DNA of 64,000 nt from Sva-07 sp963698565 (GCA_963698565.1 CAVORH010000028.1:1-64000); one strand, 5' to 3'; positions 18,050 to 26,106 are shown, counted from the stretch's first letter. Notes: generated from the letters alone by a model not told the origin. A program made the numbers and translations.

Positions 18050-18907
18050 ATGCCACGACCGCTTCGCCTGATCGAACCCCAGAGCTGGCACCACCTCACC
18101 CACCGTGGGGCAGACCGCCAGGACGTCTTCAGCGACGACGGAGATCACCTCCACTACGAGTTCCTGCTCGGTGACATCACCGACCGCTTCGGCATCGAGG
18201 TGCACGCCTTCTGCCTGATGACCAACCATGTACACCTCCTCGTGCGCTGCGTCGGGACGGATCTGTCCCGCGCGATGCAGCACCTCGCCTCCAGCTACGC
18301 CGCCAGGTACAACCATCGCCACCAGCGCACCGGCCCCCTCTTCGGAGGCCGATTCCATTCGACATCGATCGAGAGCGACCACCAGCTCGTGATCGCGAGC
18401 CGCTACGTACATCGCAATGCGCTGTCGATCGTCGAACCGTCGGCGCTGGCCGCGTACCGATGGTCGAGCCTGGGGGTCTACCTCGATCGACGAGAGCGAC
18501 CCGATTGGCTGCAGTGCGACGAGGTCCTCGCCGTCTTCGGGCAGTCTCGCGAGGCATACGAGGACTTCGTGGCTCGCCCGCTCGCCTCCGACAGGACGCT
18601 CGCTCCGACCACGCTACGAACCACCGCCGCCGAAGTGGAATGGGCGGTCGCAGCAACCGCTGGAGTCGATCCGATCGACCTGAAGCGGACGCGGCGAGGC
18701 GTCCTGAACCGCCCCCGGCTGCTCGCGATCTGGATCACGACCAGCCTGCGCCTCGAGACGAGCGAGGCAATGGCGGCGAGGTACGGCTTCTCGAGCCCGA
18801 GCGGGGTTCGCAATGCGGCGCGACGGGCCCGCGTACTCCTCGTCCACGATGCCGAGATGGGACGACTTCGCGACCGCGTCGAACGGCTCCTGCAGGACGC
18901 CGCCTGA
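18050..18907 (+). CDS. REP-associated tyrosine transposase (Y1/HUH, RAYT)
   Basis: 285 aa. It has the Y1 transposase fold that nicks single-stranded hairpin DNA: HHLTHRGADRQDVF near the N-terminus, the metal-binding HUH motif as NHVHLL (His60, His62), and the catalytic tyrosine in SSYAARYN (Tyr83 or Tyr87, most likely the former by spacing). GPLFGGRFHSTSIESD and RYVHRNALSIV follow, both typical of TnpA-REP proteins. The C-terminal region (about 185-285) has a helical segment resembling the extra domain of the family. Its own stop is the TGA of palindrome P4. It is the probable enzyme acting on the class A palindromes in this window. Confidence 0.9.
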   Translation: MPRPLRLIEPQSWHHLTHRGADRQDVFSDDGDHLHYEFLLGDITDRFGIEVHAFCLMTNHVHLLVRCVGTDLSRAMQHLASSYAARYNHRHQRTGPLFGGRFHSTSIESDHQLVIASRYVHRNALSIVEPSALAAYRWSSLGVYLDRRERPDWLQCDEVLAVFGQSREAYEDFVARPLASDRTLAPTTLRTTAAEVEWAVAATAGVDPIDLKRTRRGVLNRPRLLAIWITTSLRLETSEAMAARYGFSSPSGVRNAARRARVLLVHDAEMGRLRDRVERLLQDAA

Positions 18908-18941
18908 ATGAGACGTGGGGTCTGACCCCACGTCTCATTCG
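18905..18941. repeat. Palindrome P4 (class A), right of RAYT
   Basis: TGAATGAGACGT, core GGGGTCTGACCCC, ACGTCTCATTC. It is inverted relative to P3. The TGA is the RAYT stop codon; the final base is G instead of A. Confidence 0.93.
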
Positions 18942-18948
18942 ATTTCTC

Positions 18949-18985
18949 CTATGGGGATAGGGATAATTCCCGGCGGGGGTAGAAT
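18949..18985 (+). promoter_or_regulatory. sufC promoter with suf motif
   Basis: The suf motif occupies 18949-18969 (CTATGGGGATAG followed by GGATAATTC). A TAGAAT box at 18980-18985 lies exactly 7 nt before GTG 18993, giving a leaderless start; GATAAT inside the motif is an alternative -10. Near-identical motifs lie upstream of sufB and sufD. Confidence 0.6.
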
Positions 18986-18992
18986 CTCCGGC

Positions 18993-19772
18993 GTGAGCGA
19001 GACCCTCTTCCGAGTCGACAACCTGCACGCACGCCCGGCTGAGGGCGAGCACGACGACATCCTTCGCGGGCTCGACCTGGTGGTCGGCCCCGGCGAGGTC
19101 CACGCGATCATGGGCCCCAACGGCTCGGGGAAGTCGACGCTCGGCAGCACGCTCATGGGGTCCCCCGAGTACGAGGTCACCGAGGGCACGATCACCTTCC
19201 TCGGCGACGACATCACCGACTGGGCGGTCGACGAACGCGCCAAGGCCGGCATGTTCCTCGCCTTCCAGTACCCACAGGAGATCGCCGGGGTGTCGGTGAT
19301 CCAGTTCCTCCGCCAGGCGCTGTCGCAACGCAAGGGCATCGACCTGTCGGTCCTCGAACTGCGACTCGCCACGATGGAGTGGATGAAGCGTCTCGGGATG
19401 GACTCCTCGTTCGTCGACCGCTACCTCAACGAAGGCTTCTCCGGCGGCGAGAAGAAGCGCAACGAGATCATGCAGATGGCGATCCTCGAGCCGGAGCTGG
19501 CGATCCTCGACGAGACCGACTCCGGCCTCGACATCGACGCGTTGCGCATCGTCGCCCAGGGAATTCGCGAAGTCCGCGCCGAGCGGCCCACCATGGGCGT
19601 CGTGTTGATCACCCACTACCAGCGCCTGCTCGACGAGGTGACGCCCGATCAGATCCACATCCTGGTCGACGGCCGGATCGTCGCCAACGGCGGGATGGAA
19701 CTGGCCGAACAGCTCGAACGCGACGGCTACGAAGCGTTCCGAGACACCGCCAGCGCCGCCACCGGAGCCTGA
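18993..19772 (+). CDS. sufC: Fe-S assembly ATPase SufC, first paralogue
   Basis: 259 aa. It is the ABC-type ATPase of the SufBCD scaffold that builds Fe-S clusters. Walker A is GPNGSGKST at about residue 42. LAFQYPQEIAGVSVIQFLRQ (the SufC Q-loop region) follows, then the family signature SGGEKKRNEIMQM, Walker B LAILDETDSGLDID and the switch His in LITHYQRLL. It is followed 4 nt later by sufS, then sufU. A second SufC gene lies at 23285-24076 with sufD. GTG 18993 is chosen over upstream codons because of the TAGAAT box. This paralogue differs from the second mainly between Walker A and the signature. Confidence 0.95.
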   Translation: MSETLFRVDNLHARPAEGEHDDILRGLDLVVGPGEVHAIMGPNGSGKSTLGSTLMGSPEYEVTEGTITFLGDDITDWAVDERAKAGMFLAFQYPQEIAGVSVIQFLRQALSQRKGIDLSVLELRLATMEWMKRLGMDSSFVDRYLNEGFSGGEKKRNEIMQMAILEPELAILDETDSGLDIDALRIVAQGIREVRAERPTMGVVLITHYQRLLDEVTPDQIHILVDGRIVANGGMELAEQLERDGYEAFRDTASAATGA

Positions 19773-19776
19773 GCGG

Positions 19777-21009
19777 ATGGCGTTCGACCTCGACGCAGTC
19801 CGCAAGGAGTTCCCGATCCTGTCGCGCCGGATCGACGGGTCGCCGCTCGTCTACCTCGACTCGGGCAACACGTCACAGAAGCCCCGTCAGGTGATCGATG
19901 CGATGACCGAGTTCCTCGAGAACTCGTACGCGCCGATCAACCGCAGTTCGTATCGCCTCGCCGGCGAGGCCACCGAGGCCTACGAAGGAGCCCGACGCGC
20001 CGTCGCCCGGCTGATCAACGCGCCGTCGGTCGACGAGGTGATCTTCACGAAGAACGCCACCGAGTCGATGAACCTGATCGCCCGTTCGTGGGGTGGCGCC
20101 AACCTGCACGAGGGCGACGTGGTCGTCCTCACCCACATGGAGCACCACGCCAACATCGTGCCGTGGCAGATGCTGCGCGACGAGCGCGGCATCGAGATCC
20201 GTTGGGTTCCACTCACACCCGACGGCCAGCTCGATCTCACCGACCTCGACCAGCTGCTCGACGGCGCCAAGGTGTTCTCGTTCACGGCGATGAGCAACGT
20301 GCTCGGCACGATCCCACCGGTCGCGAGGCTGTGTGCCGCCGCGCACGACGCCGGGGCGCTCGCCGTGGTCGATGCGTGCCAGTACGTTCCGCACAACACC
20401 ACCGACGTCCAGGCGTGGGACGCCGACCTCGTTGCGTTCTCGAGCCACAAGATGTGCGGACCGTCCGGCATCGGCATGTTGTGGGGTCGCATGGAGCTCC
20501 TCGATGCGATGCCGCCGTTCCTCGGCGGCGGGAACATGATCGACACCGTCACCCTCGACGGGTACACCACCGCTCCGGTCCCGGCGAAGTTCGAGGCCGG
20601 CACTCCCCCGATCACCGAGGCGGTCGGCCTGCGCGCCGCCGTCGAGTTCCTCGAGGGTCTCGGCATGGCCGACGTGCGCCAGCACGAGATGGAGCTCACT
20701 CGTTACGCCCTCGACACGCTCAACGGACGTTTCGGCGACGACATCACGATCTACGGTCCGGACGACGTCGAGGTCCGCGGCGGCGTGCTGAGCTTCGCCT
20801 TCCGCGACCTGCACCCCCACGACGTGAGCCAGGTCCTCGACGAACGCAACGTGTGCGTGCGCGCCGGGCACCACTGCGCGAAGCCACTGATGCAGGTGCT
20901 CGGGGTCCAGTCGACCACCCGGGCCAGCTTCTATCTCTACAACGGAACCGACGACGTCGACGCCCTCGCCGATGCGCTCGACGGTGCAACCGATATCTTC
21001 GGGTTCTGA
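19777..21009 (+). CDS. sufS: Cysteine desulfurase SufS
   Basis: 410 aa, class V aminotransferase fold. It takes sulfur from cysteine for Fe-S assembly, using PLP bound to Lys225 (FSSHKMCGPSG). The active-site Cys367 lies in the RAGHHCAKP loop, which carries the persulfide. HMEHHANIVPW and VVDACQYVPHNTTD contain the PLP-stacking His and the Asp that contacts the pyridine nitrogen. It is a group II (SufS-type) enzyme by loop length. It starts 4 nt after sufC and its stop overlaps the sufU start (TGATG). Confidence 0.96.
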   Translation: MAFDLDAVRKEFPILSRRIDGSPLVYLDSGNTSQKPRQVIDAMTEFLENSYAPINRSSYRLAGEATEAYEGARRAVARLINAPSVDEVIFTKNATESMNLIARSWGGANLHEGDVVVLTHMEHHANIVPWQMLRDERGIEIRWVPLTPDGQLDLTDLDQLLDGAKVFSFTAMSNVLGTIPPVARLCAAAHDAGALAVVDACQYVPHNTTDVQAWDADLVAFSSHKMCGPSGIGMLWGRMELLDAMPPFLGGGNMIDTVTLDGYTTAPVPAKFEAGTPPITEAVGLRAAVEFLEGLGMADVRQHEMELTRYALDTLNGRFGDDITIYGPDDVEVRGGVLSFAFRDLHPHDVSQVLDERNVCVRAGHHCAKPLMQVLGVQSTTRASFYLYNGTDDVDALADALDGATDIFGF

Positions 21010-21470
21010 TGCCGGGCCTCGACGACCTCTACCGCGAGATCATCCTCGACCACTACCGCACGCCGCGGAACCGTGGTGAGCTCGAGTCGCCGCCGGCGAT
21101 CGAGACCCGTGGGCACAATCCGCTGTGCGGCGACGAGATCACGCTCTACCTCCTCGTCGACGGCGAGGGAGACGATGCCATCGTGCGCGACGTCAAGATC
21201 TCGGGCCAGGGCTGCTCGATCTCGCAGTCGTCGGCATCGATGATGACCCAGGCCGTGATCGGCAAGCCCGTCACCCAGGCCCGAGCGCTGATCCGCAAGT
21301 TCAAGACGATGGTCGGCATCGAGGGGTACGAGGCCCAGCCCGGCGACGACGAGGTGCCGATGGGCGATCTCGAAGCGCTCCAAGGTGTCGTCAAGTTCCC
21401 CGTGCGCATCAAGTGCGCCGTGCTCGGCTGGAACACCCTCGCCGACGCACTCGACCTCGCCGGCGCCTGA
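21009..21470 (+). CDS. sufU: SufU sulfur-transfer protein
   Basis: 153 aa. SufU accepts persulfide sulfur from SufS through a zinc-bound cysteine exchange. The zinc ligands are all present: Cys40 and Asp42 (NPLCGDEI), Cys69 (SGQGCSISQSSASMM) and Cys136 (RIKCAVLGW). The about 18-residue insertion between the second and third cysteines that distinguishes SufU from IscU is present. It starts inside the sufS stop codon, which indicates translational coupling, and ends at a short convergent gap before a YbaK gene. Confidence 0.95.
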   Translation: MPGLDDLYREIILDHYRTPRNRGELESPPAIETRGHNPLCGDEITLYLLVDGEGDDAIVRDVKISGQGCSISQSSASMMTQAVIGKPVTQARALIRKFKTMVGIEGYEAQPGDDEVPMGDLEALQGVVKFPVRIKCAVLGWNTLADALDLAGA

Positions 21471-21485
21471 CCCAGCTCGCACGAG

Positions 21486-21980
21486 TCACCGCCGCTTCAG
21501 TTCGACCACCACGCCGCCGCTGGCGTCGACCAGTTGTGCCGGCGTCAACGAGAACACGTCGTGCCAGGTGCCTGCGGCGGCCCACACGATGTCGTACTGC
21601 AACAAGTCGGGATCGACGAAGACGCGCAGCTCGGTGGCGTGACCGAACGGCGGCACGCCACCGATCGGGAAGCCGGTCGCCGCACGTACTGCGTCGGCAT
21701 CGACCCGGCTGCACTTCAGTCCCCCCGCAGCCTCGGCGAGCTTGGCTTCATCGAGCCGGTTGGCGCCGCTCACGTATGCGAGCACCACCTCGCCGTCGAC
21801 CGCGAAGATCAGACTCTTGACGATCTGGCCCACGTCGCAGCCGATTGCAGTGGCAGCGTCGATCGCCGTCTTCGTCCCCTCGGGGAAACGGACCGGCTCG
21901 ACCGTGAGACCGATCGCAGCGCCCGCCTCGACCACACGAACCACGTTGCGGTGCAGCCGATCGTCGTCAGTGTCGCTCAT
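21486..21980 (-). CDS. YbaK/EbsC-type aminoacyl-tRNA deacylase
   Basis: 164 aa single-domain YbaK protein that hydrolyses mischarged tRNA (for example Cys-tRNAPro). The core shows VEPVRFPEGTKTAIDAATA, the conserved IVKSLIF with the catalytic Lys, GANRLDEAKLAEAAG and the GGVPPFGH loop with conserved Gly and Pro, then DPDLLQYDIVWAAAG. The start ATG overlaps the end of the MFS transporter gene by 14 bp, so both are probably co-transcribed from the MFS promoter. Confidence 0.88.
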   Translation of the reverse strand: MSDTDDDRLHRNVVRVVEAGAAIGLTVEPVRFPEGTKTAIDAATAIGCDVGQIVKSLIFAVDGEVVLAYVSGANRLDEAKLAEAAGGLKCSRVDADAVRAATGFPIGGVPPFGHATELRVFVDPDLLQYDIVWAAAGTWHDVFSLTPAQLVDASGGVVVELKRR

Positions 21981-23244
21981 CGGGCGGAACGGTAGCCGGG
22001 CCGCCGAGCGACAGCACGAACGCCCCGGCGAGCGAGAAGCAGGCGGCGACCGCATACGGAATCCGGTAGGAACCGGCGAGATCGTAGAGCGCGCCGATCA
22101 CGAACGGTCCGCCGGCCGTGCCGACCACGGTGAACAGCTGCGAGCGGCCGAAGATCCGTGGATAGTCACGCACACCGAATCGCTCCGCGATCAGCAGCGG
22201 CTGGAGCATCAGGATGTTGCCGATCGACGCGCCGAACATGACGATCGCCGCGAAGATCACCCACGTCATCTCCGCCAGTCCGAGCAGCAGCAGCGCCGCT
22301 CCCTGGAGGACAGCCAGGGCGACGGTGAATCGCATCATCGGGACGAGCTGGACGACGCGGCCGCCAACGAGGCGGGCGACGACCGAGGTCGCCGCGAGCG
22401 CCGTGAGAGCGAACTGCGCCGTACGGGCGTCGCTGCGATCCTCGACGAGCTTCACCAGCTGTTGGATCCCTCCGACCTGTGCGCCGAAGGCGAGCAGGTA
22501 GCCGATCGTCACGCACGCGAAGAAGCGGGTGCGCACGGCGTCGCCGAAGGGTGTTCCCGTCGGCGGGGGAGCGACCTCACCGACCGCTCGTCGGGCCCCG
22601 TCGGGCGCCCATCCCTCGACCTCGGGGTCGGGACGAACGAGGAACCAAGCGGCCGGAACGATGCCGATCACGAAGACCGCACCGAGCCACGGCATCCCGA
22701 CCGACAGGCCCTGGCTGTCGAGCAGTTGTTTGGCGAACGGCGTGATCAGGATCCCGCCGACCGACAGGCCCGTCGAGGCCACCGACAGCGCCACCGAACG
22801 CCGGGTGTGGAACCAACGCGTCACCACCGTCGTTGCCGGGACCAGTCCCGCCGCTGCCCATCCGGCCGCGAAGACGCCGTACACCACGAACAGCTGCCAC
22901 TGCTCGTCGACCTGGCCGAGCAGGGCGAGTGCCGCACCGCCGACCAGCCCACCGCCGACGATGACGACGCGGACATCCCACCGCGCGATCCAACGCGCCA
23001 CCACGACGCCCATCACCCCGCCGACGACGAAGAACATCGTGGTGGCGAGCGAGATCGTGCTGAGCGGCCACCCCTTCTCGTTGCTGAACGCGTTGAGGTA
23101 GACCGCGAGCCCGTAGAACCCGAGCCCGGACGAGGTGGCGAGCACCACGAAACAGCCGGTGACGACCCACCAGCCGGGGAACCGGCCGTGCGTCGGTGCG
23201 GTGACGTCGACATCGGCCGCGTCGCGTTCGATCGACGACGTCAT
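21967..23244 (-). CDS. MFS transporter, monocarboxylate/oxalate-formate-like
   Basis: 425 aa with 12 predicted helices in two six-helix halves and an Asp/Pro/Ala-rich central loop (DPEVEGWAPDGARRAVGE). The first helix region reads GWWVVTGCFVVLATSSGLGFYGLAV, and the A-type motif region is at VVARWIARWDVR. The pattern suggests the MCT/OFA group, transporting small carboxylates, but the substrate is not predictable. The start ATG overlaps the stop of a 7-codon upstream ORF (ATGA). The 3' end overlaps the YbaK start by 14 bp. Confidence 0.85.
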   Translation of the reverse strand: MTSSIERDAADVDVTAPTHGRFPGWWVVTGCFVVLATSSGLGFYGLAVYLNAFSNEKGWPLSTISLATTMFFVVGGVMGVVVARWIARWDVRVVIVGGGLVGGAALALLGQVDEQWQLFVVYGVFAAGWAAAGLVPATTVVTRWFHTRRSVALSVASTGLSVGGILITPFAKQLLDSQGLSVGMPWLGAVFVIGIVPAAWFLVRPDPEVEGWAPDGARRAVGEVAPPPTGTPFGDAVRTRFFACVTIGYLLAFGAQVGGIQQLVKLVEDRSDARTAQFALTALAATSVVARLVGGRVVQLVPMMRFTVALAVLQGAALLLLGLAEMTWVIFAAIVMFGASIGNILMLQPLLIAERFGVRDYPRIFGRSQLFTVVGTAGGPFVIGALYDLAGSYRIPYAVAACFSLAGAFVLSLGGPATVPPDERH

Positions 23245-23264
23245 CGCTGTCCACCGGCGGCCAT
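23241..23264 (-). CDS. Seven-codon upstream ORF coupled to the MFS gene
   Basis: ATG GCC GCC GGT GGA CAG CGA TGA encodes MAAGGQR. A TAACGT box (23272-23277, minus strand) ends exactly 7 nt before this ATG, the same spacing as other leaderless starts in the window, and its stop overlaps the MFS start (ATGA). The MFS gene itself has no such box at its own start. The short ORF may be a leaderless ribosome entry point that feeds the MFS start. Confidence 0.5.
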   Translation of the reverse strand: MAAGGQR

Positions 23265-23284
23265 GCCGCCGACGTTAGGGCGCG

Positions 23285-24076
23285 CTACAGGGCGAACAGG
23301 TCGTCGAGCGCGCCCGACGACTCGTCGGGTTCGGCGCCCGCGAAGGCCGCGTAGCCGTCGGTCTCGAGTTGGGCGGCGAGCTCCGGGCCACCGCTCTCGA
23401 CGATTCGGCCCTGGGCCAGGATGTGGACGTGGTCGGGCTTCAGCTCGTGGAGCAGCCGGTTGTAGTGCGTGATCGCGAGCACGCCCAGCGGCTCGTTGCC
23501 GGCGTTGGACTCGTTGCTCATCGCCTCGACACGCCGTGCGCAATCGCGCAGTGCGTCGATGTCGAGACCGGAGTCGAGCTCGTCGAGGATGGCGATCTTC
23601 GGCGCCAGCACCGCGAGCTGCAGCGTCTCGTTGCGCTTCTTCTCACCGCCCGAGAGGTCGACGTTGAGCGGCCGGTGCAGGAAGCGCTCCTCGAACCCGA
23701 TCCGCTCGGCCTCGGCACGCAGCAGCTCGTCGAGCCCGTCGGTCGACCGGCCGCGCGAGGCCAACGCCTCGGTCAGCACGTCGTCGAGCATCACGCCGGG
23801 CACCTCGGTCGGATACTGCATCACCAGGTGGAGACCGGCGACCGCTCGTTCCCACGCGGCCATCGCGAGCACGTCGACGCCGTCGAGGGTGACCGACCCC
23901 TCCAGAACCTCGTAGCCGGGCTTGCCCATCACGACACCCGACAGCGTGCTCTTGCCCGCTCCGTTCGGGCCCATCACGGCGTGCACCTCACCGGAGCTCA
24001 CCGTGAGGTCGATGCCCTTGAGGATCTCCTTGGCGCCGACGGCGGCGCGAAGGCCGCGGATCTCGAGCGTGCTCAT
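23285..24076 (-). CDS. sufC: Fe-S assembly ATPase SufC, second paralogue
   Basis: 263 aa, complete: Walker A GPNGAGKST, Q-loop LVMQYPTEVPGVMLDDVL, signature SGGEKKRNETLQL, Walker B IAILDELDSGLDID and switch His in AITHYNRLL. Unlike the copy at 18993, the D-loop reads DELDSGLDID and the C-terminus has an acidic extension (DESSGALDDLFAL). It is the last gene of the sufD-Rieske-sufC operon, overlapping the Rieske gene by 4 bp. The presence of two SufC genes with one sufB and one sufD is unusual. Either could be the partner of SufBD. Confidence 0.94.
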   Translation of the reverse strand: MSTLEIRGLRAAVGAKEILKGIDLTVSSGEVHAVMGPNGAGKSTLSGVVMGKPGYEVLEGSVTLDGVDVLAMAAWERAVAGLHLVMQYPTEVPGVMLDDVLTEALASRGRSTDGLDELLRAEAERIGFEERFLHRPLNVDLSGGEKKRNETLQLAVLAPKIAILDELDSGLDIDALRDCARRVEAMSNESNAGNEPLGVLAITHYNRLLHELKPDHVHILAQGRIVESGGPELAAQLETDGYAAFAGAEPDESSGALDDLFAL

Positions 24077-24390
24077 GACGCCACCTCCGTGCTGATCATG
24101 ATCTGTCCGTCGACGACCGATGCCTCGAACACCGGAACCGGCTGGGTGGCCGGCAGCGTGCTCGGTTCACCGGTCTCGAGGTGGAAGGCGCTGCCGTGCT
24201 TGGGGCATTCGAGTTCGAGCTCGTCGCACCACACGTCGCCGTCCGAGAGCGAGACGTTGGCGTGGCTGCACACGTCGCCGATCGCGTAGACATCGTCACC
24301 GATCCGCACGACGGCGACGGCGACACCGTCGACGACGAACTTCCGGGCGGTTCCGGCGGCCAGTTCGTCGAGAGCACACACGGGGGTCAT
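24073..24390 (-). CDS. Rieske-type ferredoxin
   Basis: 105 aa, a small Rieske [2Fe-2S] protein like the ferredoxin subunits of non-heme oxygenases and NirD. Cluster ligands are Cys41-x-His43 (CSHANVSLS) and Cys62-x2-His65 (CPKHGSAFH). It sits between sufD and sufC with 4-bp overlaps on both sides, so it is a firm part of the suf operon. A role as electron donor or cluster recipient in Fe-S assembly is inferred; such a Rieske gene is common in actinobacterial suf operons. Confidence 0.92.
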   Translation of the reverse strand: MTPVCALDELAAGTARKFVVDGVAVAVVRIGDDVYAIGDVCSHANVSLSDGDVWCDELELECPKHGSAFHLETGEPSTLPATQPVPVFEASVVDGQIMISTEVAS

Positions 24391-25562
24391 GCCGGCACCG
24401 CCTCGCGGGACACGGCCGAGCCGAGGTCGAGCTTGTTGGACACCCGCTGGCGCAGTTCGTCGGCGAAGCTTCCGGCCGGCAGCTGCGAGATGACCTCTTC
24501 GAAGAAGCCGAGAACGACGAGCCGCTCGGCCACCTCGGGACGAACGCCGCGGCTCTCGAGGTAGAAGCGCTGGTCCTCGTCGATCGGGCCGACGGTGGAG
24601 GCGTGGCTGCACTTGACGTCGTTGGTCTCGATGTCGAGGTTCGGCACGCTCTCGGCCCACGCCCCCTCGGAGAGGGTGAGGTTGCGGTTCGTCTGGTACG
24701 CCGTGGTCCCGTTGGCGTGCTTGCGGATCTTGATCAGCCCGGTGTACACGCTCGCGGCCTCGTCCTGCACCGCACCCTTGAACAGCAGGTCACTGCTGGT
24801 GTTCGGGGCATCGTGGTCCTGGATCGTGCGGAAGTCGTGCATCTGGGTGCCACCGGCGAAGTAGAGCGCCACCTGCTTGGTGCTGCCGCCCTGGCCGGAC
24901 AGGCGCGCCTCGGTGCGGGCTCGCACGTAGTCGCCGCCGAGTGTGACCGTGGCGAGCAGCGTGGAGGAATCGCGTTCGCCGACCGCTTGTTGGTTGCCGA
25001 TCTGCCACGTGTTGATCCCGACCTCGTTCACCGCGAGGTACCTGACCCGGGCCGCCTGCGCCGCGCGCACCTGGAGCACCGGGACCACCAGGGAGCGGTC
25101 GTCCGCGGCCCCGTCGCCGGCGATGAACCGCTCGACGACCGTGACCTCGCTGTCGGCACCGGCATCGATGACGAGCCGAGGGAACACCGCGATGCCATCG
25201 CCGCTGATGTGATGGGTGATCAGGATCGGCTCGCTCGCCGTGCGGCCGGCCGGGACCCGGATCACGACGGGCGACATGAACGCCCGGTTGAGTTCGGCGA
25301 AGACGTCGGGCGTCTCGTCGGCGAACAACTCGGGCTCGGCCTCGACGATCCAGTCGCGAGCGCCCTGCGGCGCCTCGACCTCGGTGACACAGACCTCGGG
25401 AGCGAACTGCTCCAGGTCGAGTCGATCGATCCGGCTGTATCGCCAGATCTCCTCGCTGGGCGTGGGCATCGGGGCGGCGGCGAACCGTTCGACGGCGGCC
25501 AGGCGCATGTCCTGCCAGCTCCCACCGAGTTCGCGTACCGCGTCAGGGGTGAACGCAGACAC
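24387..25562 (-). CDS. sufD: Fe-S scaffold protein SufD
   Basis: 391 aa. SufD pairs with SufB and SufC to form the Fe-S assembly scaffold. The family beta-helix region is clear (GSTKQVALYFAGGTQMHDF, NTSSDLLFKGAVQDEAASVY, LIKIRKHANGTTAYQTNRNL), ending with DVKCSHASTVGPIDED, where the conserved Cys and His lie at the SufB-SufD interface, and FYLESRGVRPEVAERLV. GTG 25562 is chosen because TACACT lies exactly 7 nt upstream. A suf motif palindrome lies further upstream at 25599-25619. Confidence 0.95.
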   Translation of the reverse strand: MSAFTPDAVRELGGSWQDMRLAAVERFAAAPMPTPSEEIWRYSRIDRLDLEQFAPEVCVTEVEAPQGARDWIVEAEPELFADETPDVFAELNRAFMSPVVIRVPAGRTASEPILITHHISGDGIAVFPRLVIDAGADSEVTVVERFIAGDGAADDRSLVVPVLQVRAAQAARVRYLAVNEVGINTWQIGNQQAVGERDSSTLLATVTLGGDYVRARTEARLSGQGGSTKQVALYFAGGTQMHDFRTIQDHDAPNTSSDLLFKGAVQDEAASVYTGLIKIRKHANGTTAYQTNRNLTLSEGAWAESVPNLDIETNDVKCSHASTVGPIDEDQRFYLESRGVRPEVAERLVVLGFFEEVISQLPAGSFADELRQRVSNKLDLGSAVSREAVPA

Positions 25563-25569
25563 GTCCGGG

Positions 25570-25619
25570 AGTGTATCGGTGGGCCACCGACAATTCTCCT
25601 ACGCGCGTAGTGCTAATTC
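25570..25619. promoter_or_regulatory. sufD promoter with suf motif palindrome
   Basis: The -10 box TACACT (minus strand, 25570-25575) ends 7 nt before GTG 25562. Further upstream the palindrome CTACGCGCGTAG (25599-25610) continues into TGCTAATTC (25611-25619). This is the same motif as at sufB and sufC, but its asymmetric half points away from sufD. Confidence 0.6.
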
Positions 25620-25643
25620 CGGCGACTCGCCCGCCCCACCGAA

Positions 25644-25714
25644 CCCCTCCCCCGAAAAATGCCGCGATGGGCGCGCCCAGCGCGCAGATCCAGGCATTTT
25701 TCGGGGGGGAGGGG
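25644..25714. terminator. Long GC-rich hairpin downstream of the 25747 gene
   Basis: The arm CCCCTCCCCCGAAAAATGCC (25644-25663) pairs with 25693-25714, which reads GGCATTTTTC followed by a G-rich run. The loop contains GCGCGCAGATCCAGGC, which recurs in a hairpin at 34808-34842. It probably terminates the minus-strand gene at 25747. Confidence 0.55.
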
Positions 25715-25746
25715 TGGGGGGGTGGGGGTGGGCGTGGGCCCGCTCG

Positions 25747-26094
25747 TCAGCGTTTGCGGCCGAAGAGCCGCTTGAACACGTTGGGCTTGGCGGCCCGCTC
25801 GGCTTCGACCTCGGCCCGGATCGAGGAGCCGGCGGCGTTGAGGATCTCCTCGGCTTCGTCGAGCAGCGCCGCAGCGGATCCGTCGTCGAGGCCGTCCGGC
25901 TCGGGCGGCGTCGGCGGGACGACGAGCGACCCGTGGGTCCAGGCGACATCGGCGAGGCGACGCTCGTAGCCCGGGCAGTTCTCGGGACAGCGCCACGGCG
26001 CGTCCGGTGCGAGATCGAGATTGCACTTCCTGACCGTGTCGCCATTCGGATACGACCGGCTCTCGAAGTTCTTGCACTCGATCCGCATGGGCAT
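25747..26094 (-). CDS. Small hypothetical protein with CxxxC pair
   Basis: 115 aa. The N-terminal half carries cysteines in MRIECKNFESRSY, RKCNLDLAP and WRCPENCPGYERR, which could bind metal. The C-terminal half is a charged helix (LLDEAEEILNAAGSSIRAEVEAER) ending in a basic tail (FKRLFGRKR). No family recognised. ATG 26094 is supported by TAGAAT (minus strand, 26101-26106) ending 6 nt upstream; a second in-frame ATG follows two codons later. It stands alone between sufD and a secreted protein gene. Confidence 0.7.
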   Translation of the reverse strand: MPMRIECKNFESRSYPNGDTVRKCNLDLAPDAPWRCPENCPGYERRLADVAWTHGSLVVPPTPPEPDGLDDGSAAALLDEAEEILNAAGSSIRAEVEAERAAKPNVFKRLFGRKR

Positions 26095-26100
26095 GGCCAG

Positions 26101-26106
26101 ATTCTA
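26101..26106 (-). promoter_or_regulatory. TAGAAT -10 box, leaderless-type promoter
   Basis: It lies 6 nt upstream of the ATG at 26094 on the minus strand. Confidence 0.45.

Larger units (their letters stand above)
17981..18941 (+). mobile_element. RAYT gene with flanking inverted palindromes
   Basis: A 37-bp palindrome at 17981-18017 (core with TCAGA) and a second at 18905-18941 (core with TCTGA) bracket the transposase gene. Apart from the last base, the right copy is the reverse complement of the left, so the unit has inverted repeats that are themselves hairpins. This is the arrangement seen for REP-associated tyrosine transposases. Whether the whole 961-bp unit moves, or only the palindromes are mobilised in trans, cannot be told from one copy. 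Confidence 0.75.
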
